Shown piece by piece: positions 18,401 through 25,869 of a stretch of 64,000 bases of DNA. Under the pieces are notes generated by a model. That model did not search any database, was not told where the DNA came from, and saw only the letters and a list, made by a program, of their open reading frames with translations. The position numbers and the translations under genes are program-made. Every line of letters starts with the position of its first letter. Position 1 is the stretch's first letter. Source of the stretch: Salegentibacter lacus (GTDB lineage: Bacteria; Bacteroidota; Bacteroidia; Flavobacteriales; Flavobacteriaceae); the NCBI RefSeq assembly GCF_020164555.1, contig NZ_JAIQZB010000006.1, positions 124,001 through 188,000 on the forward strand. The letters are read 5' to 3'.

Positions 18401-19863
18401 CCAATCATCGCAAAACCAAAAGTATAAGCCATTGGTTTAAACATTTTCCCTTCAACTCCGGTTAGGAAAAGAATGGGAGCAAAAACAATTAGAATAATAA
18501 TCTGGCCAAAGAACGCCGAATTCATCATGGTACTGCCGGCATCATAGGCAGCTTCGTCCATATCGGCCTGATTGAATTTTGCTTTACCAGCTCGTATTCG
18601 TTTTTGAATTTCATACACGGTTCCTTCAATAATAATTACTGCACCGTCAATAATAATCCCAAAGTCAATTGCACCAAGACTCATCAGGTTAGCCCAAACA
18701 CCAAATTGCTTCATCAATATAAAAGCGAAAAGTAAGGATAATGGAATGGTCGTAGCGGTTATAAGTCCCCCTCTTAAACTACCCAGTAATAATACCAGGG
18801 CAAAAATGACAATCAGTGCTCCCTCTAATAAATTGGTTTTAACCGTATCTGTAGTTCTTCCTATTAATTCACTTCGATCGATTATGGGATCTATGGTCAA
18901 ACCTTCAGGAAGGGATTTTTCCACCTCTGCCATTCGAGCTTTTACATTTTGAATAACCGCGTTAGGATTAGCCCCTTTAAGCATCATTATTATTCCTCCA
19001 ACAGCTTCTTCACCATCTTGGGTAAAAGCACCATAGCGAACCTGGCTTCCAAAATGTACTTGCTCGGCTACATCTCCGATGGTAATTGGAATACCATTTT
19101 CAGTGGTTATCGAAATTTTCCTGATATCGTCCAGCGAACGAACTAAACCTTCACCCCGAATAAAATTGGCCATTTTATTCTTCTCTATATAAGCTCCCCC
19201 GGTATTTACGTTATTTCTTGCAAGAGCTTCATATACATCAGATATACTCACTCCCATACTATTCAACTTCTCTGGGTTGATGGCTACCTCGTATTGCTTT
19301 ATTGAACCTCCAAAAGAATTTACTTCTACTACTCCTTCCAAAAGGGTTAACTGTCTTTTAACCAACCAGTCCTGGATAGTTCGTAGTTCTGTGGGTGAAT
19401 ATTCAGTTTCAGATCCCTCCTTTGGTTTAATAGTGTACTCATAGATTTGTCCCAGTCCCGTTGAAATTGGCCCCATAGCAGGGCTTCCGAATTTATTTGG
19501 AATAGTCTCATCCAGTTCAATGAGTTTTTCCTGCACGAGTTGCCGGGGAAGGTAAGTCCCCATATCATCTTTAAAAACAATAGTAACCACAGAAAGACCG
19601 AATCGTGAAATGGAACGAATTTCTTTAACCCCTGGCAGATTTCCCATAGAAAGTTCTACTGGATAGGTTACAAATTGTTCTATATCTTCTGTTCCCAGAT
19701 TAGGGGATTGCGTGATAACCTGAACTTGATTATTTGTGATGTCTGGAACCGATCCCAAATTTATGGTAGACATAGACCAAATACCAGTACCTATAAGGGC
19801 TATGGTAAGCAGGCCAATAATGAATTTATTATTGATAGAAAATGAAATGATTCTATTGATCAT
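15436..19863 (-). CDS. czcA: Heavy-metal RND pump CzcA fused to CzcC/TolC outer-membrane factor
   Basis: 1475 residues. Residues 1 to ~1040 are a complete HME-RND pump with 12 spans and the helix-4 signature DFGIIIDGAVIIIEG, which in the family indicates divalent Zn/Co/Cd rather than Cu/Ag transport. Residues ~1060-1475 form an OEP/TolC-type outer-membrane factor (ISLEKAQEMAVQNYPQLKAAQ, two long helical repeats). A hydrophobic stretch resembling a signal peptide (PTILVLGCILGGSF) separates them, so maturation by cleavage is likely if the OMF is to reach the outer membrane. Such fusions are common in Bacteroidota. One continuous frame, no frameshift. Confidence 0.95.
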   Translation of the reverse strand: MINRIISFSINNKFIIGLLTIALIGTGIWSMSTINLGSVPDITNNQVQVITQSPNLGTEDIEQFVTYPVELSMGNLPGVKEIRSISRFGLSVVTIVFKDDMGTYLPRQLVQEKLIELDETIPNKFGSPAMGPISTGLGQIYEYTIKPKEGSETEYSPTELRTIQDWLVKRQLTLLEGVVEVNSFGGSIKQYEVAINPEKLNSMGVSISDVYEALARNNVNTGGAYIEKNKMANFIRGEGLVRSLDDIRKISITTENGIPITIGDVAEQVHFGSQVRYGAFTQDGEEAVGGIIMMLKGANPNAVIQNVKARMAEVEKSLPEGLTIDPIIDRSELIGRTTDTVKTNLLEGALIVIFALVLLLGSLRGGLITATTIPLSLLFAFILMKQFGVWANLMSLGAIDFGIIIDGAVIIIEGTVYEIQKRIRAGKAKFNQADMDEAAYDAGSTMMNSAFFGQIIILIVFAPILFLTGVEGKMFKPMAYTFGFAMIGAIFLCLTYVPMMAALMMRPVRKKDNWFGKFERWLEKVSDKIIGGIQKVYLPLLKGALRLKLIVIASAVVLLIVAGFLFSRMGGEFVPQLDEGDIAMQALIRPGSSLTESIEVSKRIENLLLENFPEIKTVTARIGVADIPTDPMPMDIADMYLILEKDKDKWTTAETKEALIEKIKLKLNENLTGVNLVFTQPVELRFNELLEGVREDIAVKLYGEDLDVLSEKVQEMAAIIQTVPGAGDVSPERTSGLPQMTVQFNRDKIAQYGLDIQKVNEYISTAFAGGTAGVIFEGEKRFDLVVRFDEAHRRNIDDLRGLYIDLPDGTQVPIKEVANIEYVSGPMQISRDDTYRRTYVGVNARGRDVESVVNDIQQKLDEQLELPAGYYISYGGEFENLQSAKDKLVIVVPIALFLIFVLLYFALKSFSQSIMIYMAIPLAAIGGVFALWLRGMPFSISAGVGFIVLFGVAVLNGLVLVNRFNSLKQEGVISIKDRIFTGTKERIRPIMLTATTDIFGFLPMAFSTSAGAEVQQPLATVVIGGMLTATLLTLVVLPVLYTLVERKREMKDQNRLNAFSSGSLPTILVLGCILGGSFTTMGQVDPEPSQEVLKDSLQVISLEKAQEMAVQNYPQLKAAQLAIEKEEVLRKTAYDFGNTQIFTGKEEVGNDSDGVYTQIGVQQQGIDIFGIVPRLKLQKERMALAENALDLTTIGIKREVSRAWASVYTSKKTYQVYKKMDSIFEDIERAARIRYETEATSKLEYLATSNQGNEVKIQLEQSYRNYLKALQRLNLWFVSDTLYDVPDLPVEALNKPLNFLVETLENHPELQVSEQRVAVAEAVGSERKSEFLPKLQGQYAIQEINGQSGFFQYQVGIQIPLFFGPELGRTQEAKINRKIAEQNLNQDKLELETAYKTTREEFIKWRNSWNYYRNEALPLAREQQAGSVFAFKEGAIDYVSFLQNIRDAIRIEVDAWEAYYKYLDSRHQLEYYLEN

Positions 19864-19997
19864 AAAAAAAGGTTTAATTCAATTGAAATTTCTGATCGTG
19901 CATCGAAGAAACGATACAGTAGTTTAGACCATTATTTCCCGAAAGAAATAGTTAATAAGGCCTTAAAAAAGGATATAGTTATCCTATAAAAATTGAA

Positions 19998-20321
19998 TTA
20001 AACTCTTGGAGGTTGTAGAAAGGAATCCGGAATTTCTTTTCCTAAACTATCAAAATGAAGAAATATATCCGAAGAAATCGTATAGGTTAAAGGTTGAAAT
20101 TCTGAAGAGCTAAAATTTATGGTGTGTACGTGACAGCAATGGCAGCTGCAAAAAGGAGGGCATAGATCTGCCGTTTGCTCGTGAGAATGATCTGAATTCA
20201 GATCCTGAAAATTCACTTCTGTAATTTCCGTGTCACCATTTAATGCAGAATAATTATCACTACAGGCTACAAAATTGAGTCCTAAAACATAAATAGACAA
20301 TATTACCGCGATTATTTTCAC
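19998..20321 (-). CDS. Cys-rich DUF6660-like small exported protein
   Basis: Read from GTG at 20321, 107 residues; the longer ATG at 20429 would add 36 residues that do not look like a signal sequence. The N-terminus (KIIAVILSIYVLGLNFVAC) is a signal or lipoprotein leader. The mature part has a CPPFCSCHCCHVH cluster with four to five Cys and His, suited to metal binding in the periplasm. Proteins of this kind precede czc operons in Bacteroidota, matching its position 134 bases upstream of czcA. It may sense, buffer or hand over the metal; that role is inferred. Confidence 0.75.
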   Translation of the reverse strand: MKIIAVILSIYVLGLNFVACSDNYSALNGDTEITEVNFQDLNSDHSHEQTADLCPPFCSCHCCHVHTINFSSSEFQPLTYTISSDIFLHFDSLGKEIPDSFLQPPRV

Positions 20322-20429
20322 AGTCGCAAAGATAAAGAAATATAGATGCACAGGGTGTGCAAAAATCTCCTCGTATCCGATTCGGTCAAAAATCCATTTA
20401 GACTTTAAATTAAAAGTGCTTGTTATCAC

Positions 20430-20884
20430 GGAAATAAATAAAGAAGTAGGAAATCTTCTATTTTCAATCTTGAAAACAGGTTGAAATTTACTGGTAATGA
20501 AAAAATAATAATTCGCGCCCCAAATGCTGTTTTTACTTTACGCTTAACTTCCCGTACACTATAAAAACAGCATAGGATCCGGCGCAGGTTATGGAAGATA
20601 TTGGGGCTTTAATCAGGAACTTTAATAAAATAGAAGCTTTTAATGAATCATCTTTTAATTATTCAATCCCAACTCATATCAAGGTTCCCATTTTATTATT
20701 ACAGTTTTTATGTATTTCTAATGCCATAAGACTGTCTTTAAAATAGGAGGATTAAAAAAGATTACAGCGAGCTTAATAACTAAGCTTACTATTTACCCCT
20801 ATTTTATTACAATATTTATCATAGTTAACCCTTATTTTGTTACAATAATATACTATATTTACCCATATTTTGTAACGAAAAACT
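20430..20884. other. Divergent intergenic region with palindromic element copy 2 and 33-bp repeats
   Basis: 455 bases between the minus-strand metal operon and the plus-strand ATPase gene. It holds two separate repeat features, listed individually (20515-20585 and 20795-20893). No ORF of its own is credible. Confidence 0.6.
20515..20585. repeat. Palindromic element, copy 2
   Basis: Same layout as copy 1: outer GCGCC (20515-20519) and GGCGC (20581-20585), with an inner stem ATGCTGTTTTTA and its complement. Bases 20524-20586 match 9255-9317 without a mismatch. A further outer arm, CCCCAA before and TTGGGG after (about 20517-20607), can also pair. This copy is about 95 bases upstream of the longest possible start of the first operon gene. 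Confidence 0.85.
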
Positions 20885-20893
20885 ATGAATTTT
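20795..20893 (+). repeat. Three direct repeats with exact 33-bp period, putative operator
   Basis: ACCC followed by a TATTTTRTTACAAT-like core begins at 20795, 20828 and 20861. The cores are TATTTTATTACAATA, TATTTTGTTACAATA and TATTTTGTAACGAAA, each preceded by TTTA/GTTA. The third unit runs into the start codon at 20885. The constant 33-bp spacing, near three helical turns, suggests protein binding on one face of DNA, such as autoregulation of the downstream ATPase gene. Confidence 0.7.
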
Positions 20894-22243
20894 GAAAGAC
20901 ATATTAGTTCACATTTAGATAAATGGAAGAAAAATATAAACAGGAAGCCTTTAGTGATAAGAGGGGCAAGACAAGTTGGTAAAACCACTTTAATAAAAGA
21001 TTTTGCAAAAAAATATAAACACTTCATATTTTTAAATTTAGAAAAGCCGGCGGATAGAAAATTGTTTGAAGAATATGATAACGTAGAAACTATTGTTGAA
21101 GCATTATTCTTATCAAATGATATAGCTTCAAAGGATATTGATACAACCCTTTTATTTATAGACGAAATTCAGGAATTGCCCAAAGCTATCCAATTATTAC
21201 GTTATTTTTATGAAGATAGACCGCAATTGCATGTTATTGCAGCAGGTTCTTTATTGGAGTTTGCCATAAAAGATGTGAAAAGTTTTCCTGTAGGTCGTAT
21301 CGAATACTTATATCTATATCCTCTAAATTTTGCTGAATATTTGAAAGCTGTCGATCAAAAGTCGGCATTTGAGCAATTAAACAGTATTCCGATTAAACCT
21401 TTTGCATATACGGCACTAATGGATCTATTTCATAGATATGCAATTATTGGTGGAATGCCAGAAGTCGTTAAAACTGATTTAAAAACCAAAAGTTTGGCCG
21501 ACTTGCCAAAGGTTTATGAAAGTATTTGGGGTACTTATCGGGATGATGTGGAAAAATACACTTCTAATGCTACAGAAAGACGTGTAATAAAACATATCAT
21601 GGAAGTTGCTCATTTATACGTAGATGAACGTATTAAATTCCAGAATTTTGGTAATTCTAACTATAGGTCAAGAGAAGTTGGGGAGGCAATGCGAAATTTA
21701 GATGATGCTAAAATAATTCAGCTCATCTATCCTACCACAGATACAGAGAATCCCGTAAAACCAAATTTAAAAAAGTCACCTAGGCTTCAGTTTTTGGATA
21801 CGGGATTGATAAATCACGCTCTTGGAATTCAGGCGAAAATGTTGGGAATGGAAGATCTAAGCAACTCTTTTAAAGGAGCTATAATTCCACATTTAATTAC
21901 TCAGGAGTTGATTTCATTGAATACCATAACAAACGCAAAACCAAATTTCTGGGTAAGAGACAAAAACCAGGCATCTTCTGAAGTTGATTTGGTATATCCT
22001 TATGAAGACAAAGTGATTCCCATAGAAATAAAATCTGGAGCAAAAGGCACTTTAAAATCCTTACATCAATTTACAATAAGGGCAAACCATCCTTATACCA
22101 TACGAATATACGGGGGTAGCTTTAAAATTGAAGAAGATAAAACCCTGGACGGAACTCCTTATTTATTGATGAATCTACCTTATTTCCTCGGTACTCAACT
22201 TCCTAAATATATTGAATACTTTGTGAAAAATTATAGCCTATAA
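20885..22243 (+). CDS. AAA+ ATPase with DUF4143 C-terminal domain
   Basis: 452 residues. The N-terminal AAA_14 domain has a Walker A in RGARQVGKTTLI (about residues 27-37) and Walker B LLFIDEIQELP. The C-terminal DUF4143 region contains SSEVDLVYPYEDKVIPIEIKSG, which matches the PD-(D/E)xK-like core (E/D...ExK) described for this family. Members are widespread, often mobile, and functionally poorly defined; a nuclease or DNA-binding role is inferred. It is convergent with the integrase (stop codons 8 bases apart) and is preceded by the 33-bp repeats. Confidence 0.88.
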   Translation: MNFERHISSHLDKWKKNINRKPLVIRGARQVGKTTLIKDFAKKYKHFIFLNLEKPADRKLFEEYDNVETIVEALFLSNDIASKDIDTTLLFIDEIQELPKAIQLLRYFYEDRPQLHVIAAGSLLEFAIKDVKSFPVGRIEYLYLYPLNFAEYLKAVDQKSAFEQLNSIPIKPFAYTALMDLFHRYAIIGGMPEVVKTDLKTKSLADLPKVYESIWGTYRDDVEKYTSNATERRVIKHIMEVAHLYVDERIKFQNFGNSNYRSREVGEAMRNLDDAKIIQLIYPTTDTENPVKPNLKKSPRLQFLDTGLINHALGIQAKMLGMEDLSNSFKGAIIPHLITQELISLNTITNAKPNFWVRDKNQASSEVDLVYPYEDKVIPIEIKSGAKGTLKSLHQFTIRANHPYTIRIYGGSFKIEEDKTLDGTPYLLMNLPYFLGTQLPKYIEYFVKNYSL

Positions 22244-22251
22244 CTCAGGAA

Positions 22252-23460
22252 TTAAAGTAGCAATTCACTAGCTGCATCCAACACTGAGCTATCCAATTCT
22301 TTCAAATAAGCCTGGGTAATAGTTAGGTTTTGATGTCCCAGTGACTCGCTTATAATATCTGTGGCAACGCCCATTTGCTTTAAGCTATTCGCAAAACTAT
22401 GTCGAGCTACATAGCTGGTTAAAGTTTTATCAATATTACAGATAGAAGCGATCTCTTTTAAATCCTTATTATAATTACTTAGCGTTTTATGTTTACGGTT
22501 TTCAATTTGGAGCGGGGTCATGTTATCTTGCAAGAGTAAAGGAAAAACATATTTTGTGCCAATCGATCTTGCCTTAAAATAATTCAAAATATCCCTAACC
22601 GGTGGCAGAATAGTAATATTAAAATTCCCTTTTGATTTGGAGCGGGTGTAAAATATTTTGTCACCATTAATTTGAGACCATTTTAAATTAATTTGATCAG
22701 CGAAATTCATTCCACGGGTATAAAAGCTGAAAACAAAATATTTATGACTATTTAAAAGATGTGGATGCTTTGATATATCCATCTTTACGATTTTCATTAT
22801 CTCTGTAAAATCAAGAGCTCTTTTCGCAGGCTTACTTTTAAGCTTAGAAATTTTATAATTTTTAAAAGGATAAACGTTCGCTGAAATTATATCCCGGGCA
22901 ATGGCTTTATTAAAAACAGCCCTAATTGTTCGCATTCTCAAACTGATACCACCATCATTTCCTCCTTGTGAACGCAAATGTGTTTCAAATTTTGACAAAT
23001 AGGCTACAGAAATGTCCTCGAATTCAAGTCGAGTCGATAAATTGAATTTTTTAAGGGCTAAAAAAGCTTCATTATGGATTCTTGCATTTCCGGTTCTGCC
23101 GGCTAAGTTAAATTCTTTAATTAAATCACTCCAGAAATAAAAAAATTTCTTTGATTCAGGATTGGAGGTTACTCGAAAAGCATTTTCAAATTCAGAAATT
23201 CGAAAACTTTCATTTTTAAGCTGTAGCTCGGAATAAATCCTAAACGCACGTTCTTTAAATTTTAAAAGTAGCCTATTATCCTGAAGATGGTTTTTATGCC
23301 TTTTGTTGAATAATTCCGCACTGGCATCCCATTCTTCAGGAAATACATTAAATATAGTTTTGAAATATTTTGTTTTCCTGTTTTTAGTTACTCTTAAGCT
23401 GACAGGAAAAGTACCATCAGCACGTTTAACTTTATGCAATACTATTTTTACAACCGCCAT
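22252..23460 (-). CDS. Tyrosine site-specific integrase, Bacteroidota type
   Basis: 402 residues in the usual order: N-terminal arm-binding domain (about 1-90), SAM-like core-binding domain (about 100-200), catalytic domain (about 210-402). Catalytic residues seen are Arg in FYTRGMNFADQ, Lys in RSKSKG, the YVARHSFAN box (its first His replaced by Tyr, as is common in this group), His in LGHQNLT and the Tyr nucleophile in QAYLKE. It likely catalyses integration and excision of a genomic island at the adjacent tRNA-Pro fragment. Its start faces that site, 226 bases away. The frame appears intact. Confidence 0.95.
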   Translation of the reverse strand: MAVVKIVLHKVKRADGTFPVSLRVTKNRKTKYFKTIFNVFPEEWDASAELFNKRHKNHLQDNRLLLKFKERAFRIYSELQLKNESFRISEFENAFRVTSNPESKKFFYFWSDLIKEFNLAGRTGNARIHNEAFLALKKFNLSTRLEFEDISVAYLSKFETHLRSQGGNDGGISLRMRTIRAVFNKAIARDIISANVYPFKNYKISKLKSKPAKRALDFTEIMKIVKMDISKHPHLLNSHKYFVFSFYTRGMNFADQINLKWSQINGDKIFYTRSKSKGNFNITILPPVRDILNYFKARSIGTKYVFPLLLQDNMTPLQIENRKHKTLSNYNKDLKEIASICNIDKTLTSYVARHSFANSLKQMGVATDIISESLGHQNLTITQAYLKELDSSVLDAASELLL

Positions 23461-23480
23461 TTTTGAATTTTTAATGTTCT

Positions 23481-23566
23481 AAATCCGTACAACAAATGCT
23501 GAAATCCATACTACTAATGCTTTAAAACCCTACGATTAAAGTTTTAAAATCCGTACAACATACGTA
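23481..23566. repeat. Direct repeats, putative arm-type integrase binding sites
   Basis: Units related to AAATCCRTACWACNAATGCT start at 23481, 23502, about 23525 (degenerate) and 23547, with a further partial CGTACAACAAATC at about 23562. Spacing is 21-23 bp, near two helical turns. They lie between the integrase start and the tRNA-Pro fragment, where arm-type sites of tyrosine recombinases are expected. Confidence 0.65.
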
Positions 23567-23685
23567 CAACAAATCACCATATAAAGGTAAAACAAAAGAA
23601 TTTAGATACACTCTTAAAAATCATAAAGTATTGATAATCAATACAAAAGAAAATAAATACTACTAAATGAAAAGTAAAATTTGAG

Positions 23686-23728
23686 CCTGGGGGGCGTGGG
23701 GTCGCAGGTTCAAATCCTGTCATCCCGA
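23686..23728 (+). tRNA. 3' fragment of a tRNA-Pro gene, probable attachment site
   Basis: The sequence carries a T-arm GCAGG-TTCAAAT-CCTGT (23704-23720), the acceptor 3' strand CATCCCG and discriminator A (23728). Upstream, CCTGGGGGGC resembles the anticodon loop side of a tRNA-Pro with GGG anticodon. The 5' half (acceptor CGGGATG, D-arm) is absent, so this is not a working tRNA. Such 3' fragments mark att sites of integrases that target tRNA genes. The intact copy should lie at the other island end, outside the window. Confidence 0.75.
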
Positions 23729-23830
23729 CTATTTAAGATATCATTTTAACACAAATTAAGGGTAATTATATGATTTTCACATAGTTATCCTTTTTTGTTT
23801 CTCAAAATTTAACAAATAGCTATAAATTTA

Positions 23831-23882
23831 TCGTGAGTTAATAGTGAGTTCACAGCTAAATCGTGAGTTAATCGTGAGCTTT
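23831..23882. repeat. TCGTGAGTTAA direct repeats next to the second integrase remnant
   Basis: TCGTGAGTTAA occurs at 23831 and 23861. Variants AGTGAGTTCA (23843) and TCGTGAGCTT (23873) each follow 12 bases later, giving a 12/18/12 spacing. They lie about 100 bases before the truncated integrase start, in mirror arrangement to the repeats on the other side of the tRNA fragment. Possible arm sites of that element. Confidence 0.55.
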
Positions 23883-23974
23883 TTTTTGTATTTTTATGTA
23901 GCCGATGCTCTACATTATGTATTGGCAGTTTGACTTCGTACCCTTAATAATTGTTTAAATTTAAGAGTAAAGCA

Positions 23975-24151
23975 ATGCGTATCAGTCAATCCTTTTCTAT
24001 TTCTTTCATTGTCCGAAAAAAGAAAAATCAACCAGATCTATCCTTACTCTATTATAAAATTTGTATCTCCCCTATCGTCTACTTATCTAAGATGCTCCAA
24101 ATATTCATTAACCAACTTATCCGTAAAATTCTATATATCCCAAAACCATAG
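23975..24151 (+). pseudogene. N-terminal remnant of a second tyrosine integrase
   Basis: From ATG at 23975 the product begins RISQSFSISFIVRKKKNQPD, which resembles the first beta strand of the arm-binding domain at the N-terminus of Bacteroidota integrases. After about 35 residues the similarity ends and the frame stops at 24151, with no core-binding or catalytic domain. It points away from the tRNA fragment, opposite to the intact integrase, suggesting a second, decayed element used the same site. Confidence 0.5.
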
Positions 24152-24181
24152 CCGATAGTCAAAAAATATCGACCTGTAAGC

Positions 24182-24418
24182 TTACTTTACATAGCCACTT
24201 TCAATATCTGGAATAATCTTCATTTTTCCATTTTCAGATTTACCTAAAATTATAACCTCTTTACTTTCTTTATATTCGGCTATGGCCTGTAGTAATTGCT
24301 TTCTGGTATCTCTTCTAATTTTGATACCTGTTTTTTGATTTTTATTCCTGACTTCAATATAGTATCCATCTCTCAGGTCTTTTGGTTTTGTTGAAGGTCT
24401 TCCCATAATATTTTTCAA
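24182..24418 (-). CDS. Small hypothetical protein
   Basis: 78 residues from ATG 24418, or 74 from ATG 24406 (MGRPSTKPKDLRDG), which looks like the better start. It is basic and lacks membrane segments, with a GYYIEVRNKNQKTGIKIRRDT core that may be a small beta-rich nucleic-acid-binding fold. It lies beside integrase remnants and may be a leftover of the mobile element. No function assigned. Confidence 0.55.
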   Translation of the reverse strand: MKNIMGRPSTKPKDLRDGYYIEVRNKNQKTGIKIRRDTRKQLLQAIAEYKESKEVIILGKSENGKMKIIPDIESGYVK

Positions 24419-24795
24419 TTTAGACTAAACTTTTTAATAATTCTCTAGTCGTTTTAAAGTAGTAAAACTGTCAATACTTTGAGTATAAAATTGATTAGCT
24501 ACTTTAATTAAAATTATTTTGCCTACTTCAAAAATCACCTAAAGGTCTAAAAACTTTATTTCCGATTCTCTCATTAAAACTTATTTAAATAATTGGATAG
24601 AAAATCAAAAGCCCAATTCCGTTTAGGGAGACAGAACTGGGCAATATCCGGAAGGAGGCTCACCACATTGGAGATAGTAAGTGAATGCGAAAAACCCGGA
24701 ATCAGAAAAACCTCTTATTTAATAGAGAAAATCTCTCTTTTTCTAGAGATAAAAAACGGGTAAAACAGGCTAAATTCTTTTTATTTTTTTGAGAA
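24419..24795. other. Intergenic region without a recognisable gene
   Basis: 377 AT-rich bases with scattered stops in all frames. No terminator or promoter signature is strong enough to call. A GC-richer stretch around 24615-24680 (GGGAGACAGAACTGGGC...) may be a remnant of transferred DNA. Confidence 0.35.
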
Positions 24796-25422
24796 TTAAT
24801 ACTGCTTTTTAAGAAACTCTTTAAAATCCTTGGTGTTATAATCGCCCATTCCCGTATGCGTGAGCACCAACTCTCCACGGGCATTAATTACATATGTAGT
24901 GGGAAGGCTTTGAGAACTATACATTGAGGGAATATTTCCTTGGGTTTTGTAGATCTCAAAATCGTAACCTTTTCTTTTATTAAAATCTATGGCTTTTTTA
25001 AATTCCTGATCTACAGATAACATAATAAATACTACTTTATCTTTATCAACCTCCTGATAAAGTTTATTAATCCCTGGCATTTCGGCAATACAGGGAGGGC
25101 ACCATGTAGCCCACACATTCATAAAGATAACTTTACCCTGAAGTTTTTCCATAGCAACTTTTTCTCCGTTAGAATTTATAAAATTCATAGAAAAATCTGC
25201 ATCCGGATACTCATTGTTCACAGCAAGCTCAGAACCTTTATCAATATCTGGATCCATTAAACCAGTAGCAAGTATACCCCGTTGAAGAAATCCTAATACT
25301 TCTGTATGTAATCCTGTGAAATACAGCCCGCCAAAAATGACAATTATTATCCCATATTCAATAACACTTTTTTTATTTTTTTTATTCATTCTATTTTCAA
25401 TTTTAAGTGCACCAAAGAACAC
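24796..25422 (-). CDS. TlpA/ResA-like membrane-anchored thioredoxin
   Basis: 208 residues; ATG at 25389 (MNKKNKKSV) is the more likely start. One hydrophobic anchor (YGIIIVIFGGLYFTG) is followed by a periplasmic thioredoxin fold with ATWCPPCIAEMP as active site and SLPTTYVI containing the cis-Pro. It would reduce or exchange disulfides in the envelope, as for cytochrome maturation or oxidative stress. It stands alone between decayed sequences, with no cytochrome genes nearby. Confidence 0.9.
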   Translation of the reverse strand: MFFGALKIENRMNKKNKKSVIEYGIIIVIFGGLYFTGLHTEVLGFLQRGILATGLMDPDIDKGSELAVNNEYPDADFSMNFINSNGEKVAMEKLQGKVIFMNVWATWCPPCIAEMPGINKLYQEVDKDKVVFIMLSVDQEFKKAIDFNKRKGYDFEIYKTQGNIPSMYSSQSLPTTYVINARGELVLTHTGMGDYNTKDFKEFLKKQY

Positions 25423-25857
25423 AGGAATATTTAATAATTCCTGGTAAAAGTAAGCTTAGGAGATTCTCCAGGAGGTAACAAGTGTTACACATCTAAGGTT
25501 AAGCTATAAACCTCTTAAAGATATAAGTTGATGAATAATTTTGCATTGTATTTCCAGTCCTATGGTAACTATATTATAGGTTTTAAAATTTATAATGATG
25601 ATCTCGCTGTTATAAAATCAATAAATGATTTGCTCTCAAATAATTCGACTTTGAATATGAAATTTTTGTTCTGTTCATTATTATTATTTTTAATCCAATC
25701 CAATCTTTAATGATGCTTTCTATCTGAATTATGTTTTCAGGAATTCCCTGCGTTTTAAATCGGTTGGTTTCCGAGAATATAATTCGTGAATATTCTCTAA
25801 ATCCGATATCGAAATTGACTTAATTATTAGTCGACTGGTTTATAGTTTTCTATTCAT
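25423..25857. other. Intergenic region without a recognisable gene
   Basis: About 435 bases. A 60-codon frame at 25528-25710 has no recognisable motif and is not called. The region is probably the eroded 5' part of the histidine-kinase locus that follows. Confidence 0.35.
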
Positions 25858-25869
25858 TTTGAATTTTTC

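Noticed and set aside
20795-20893. Short CRISPR-like array
   Set aside because: Only three imperfect units, contiguous repeat period without distinct spacers and no cas gene; a promoter operator fits better.
23686-23728. Functional tRNA-Pro gene
   Set aside because: Acceptor 5' strand, D-arm and 5' anticodon strand are absent.
25528-25710. 60-codon ORF
   Set aside because: No motif and no leader; lies in eroded sequence.
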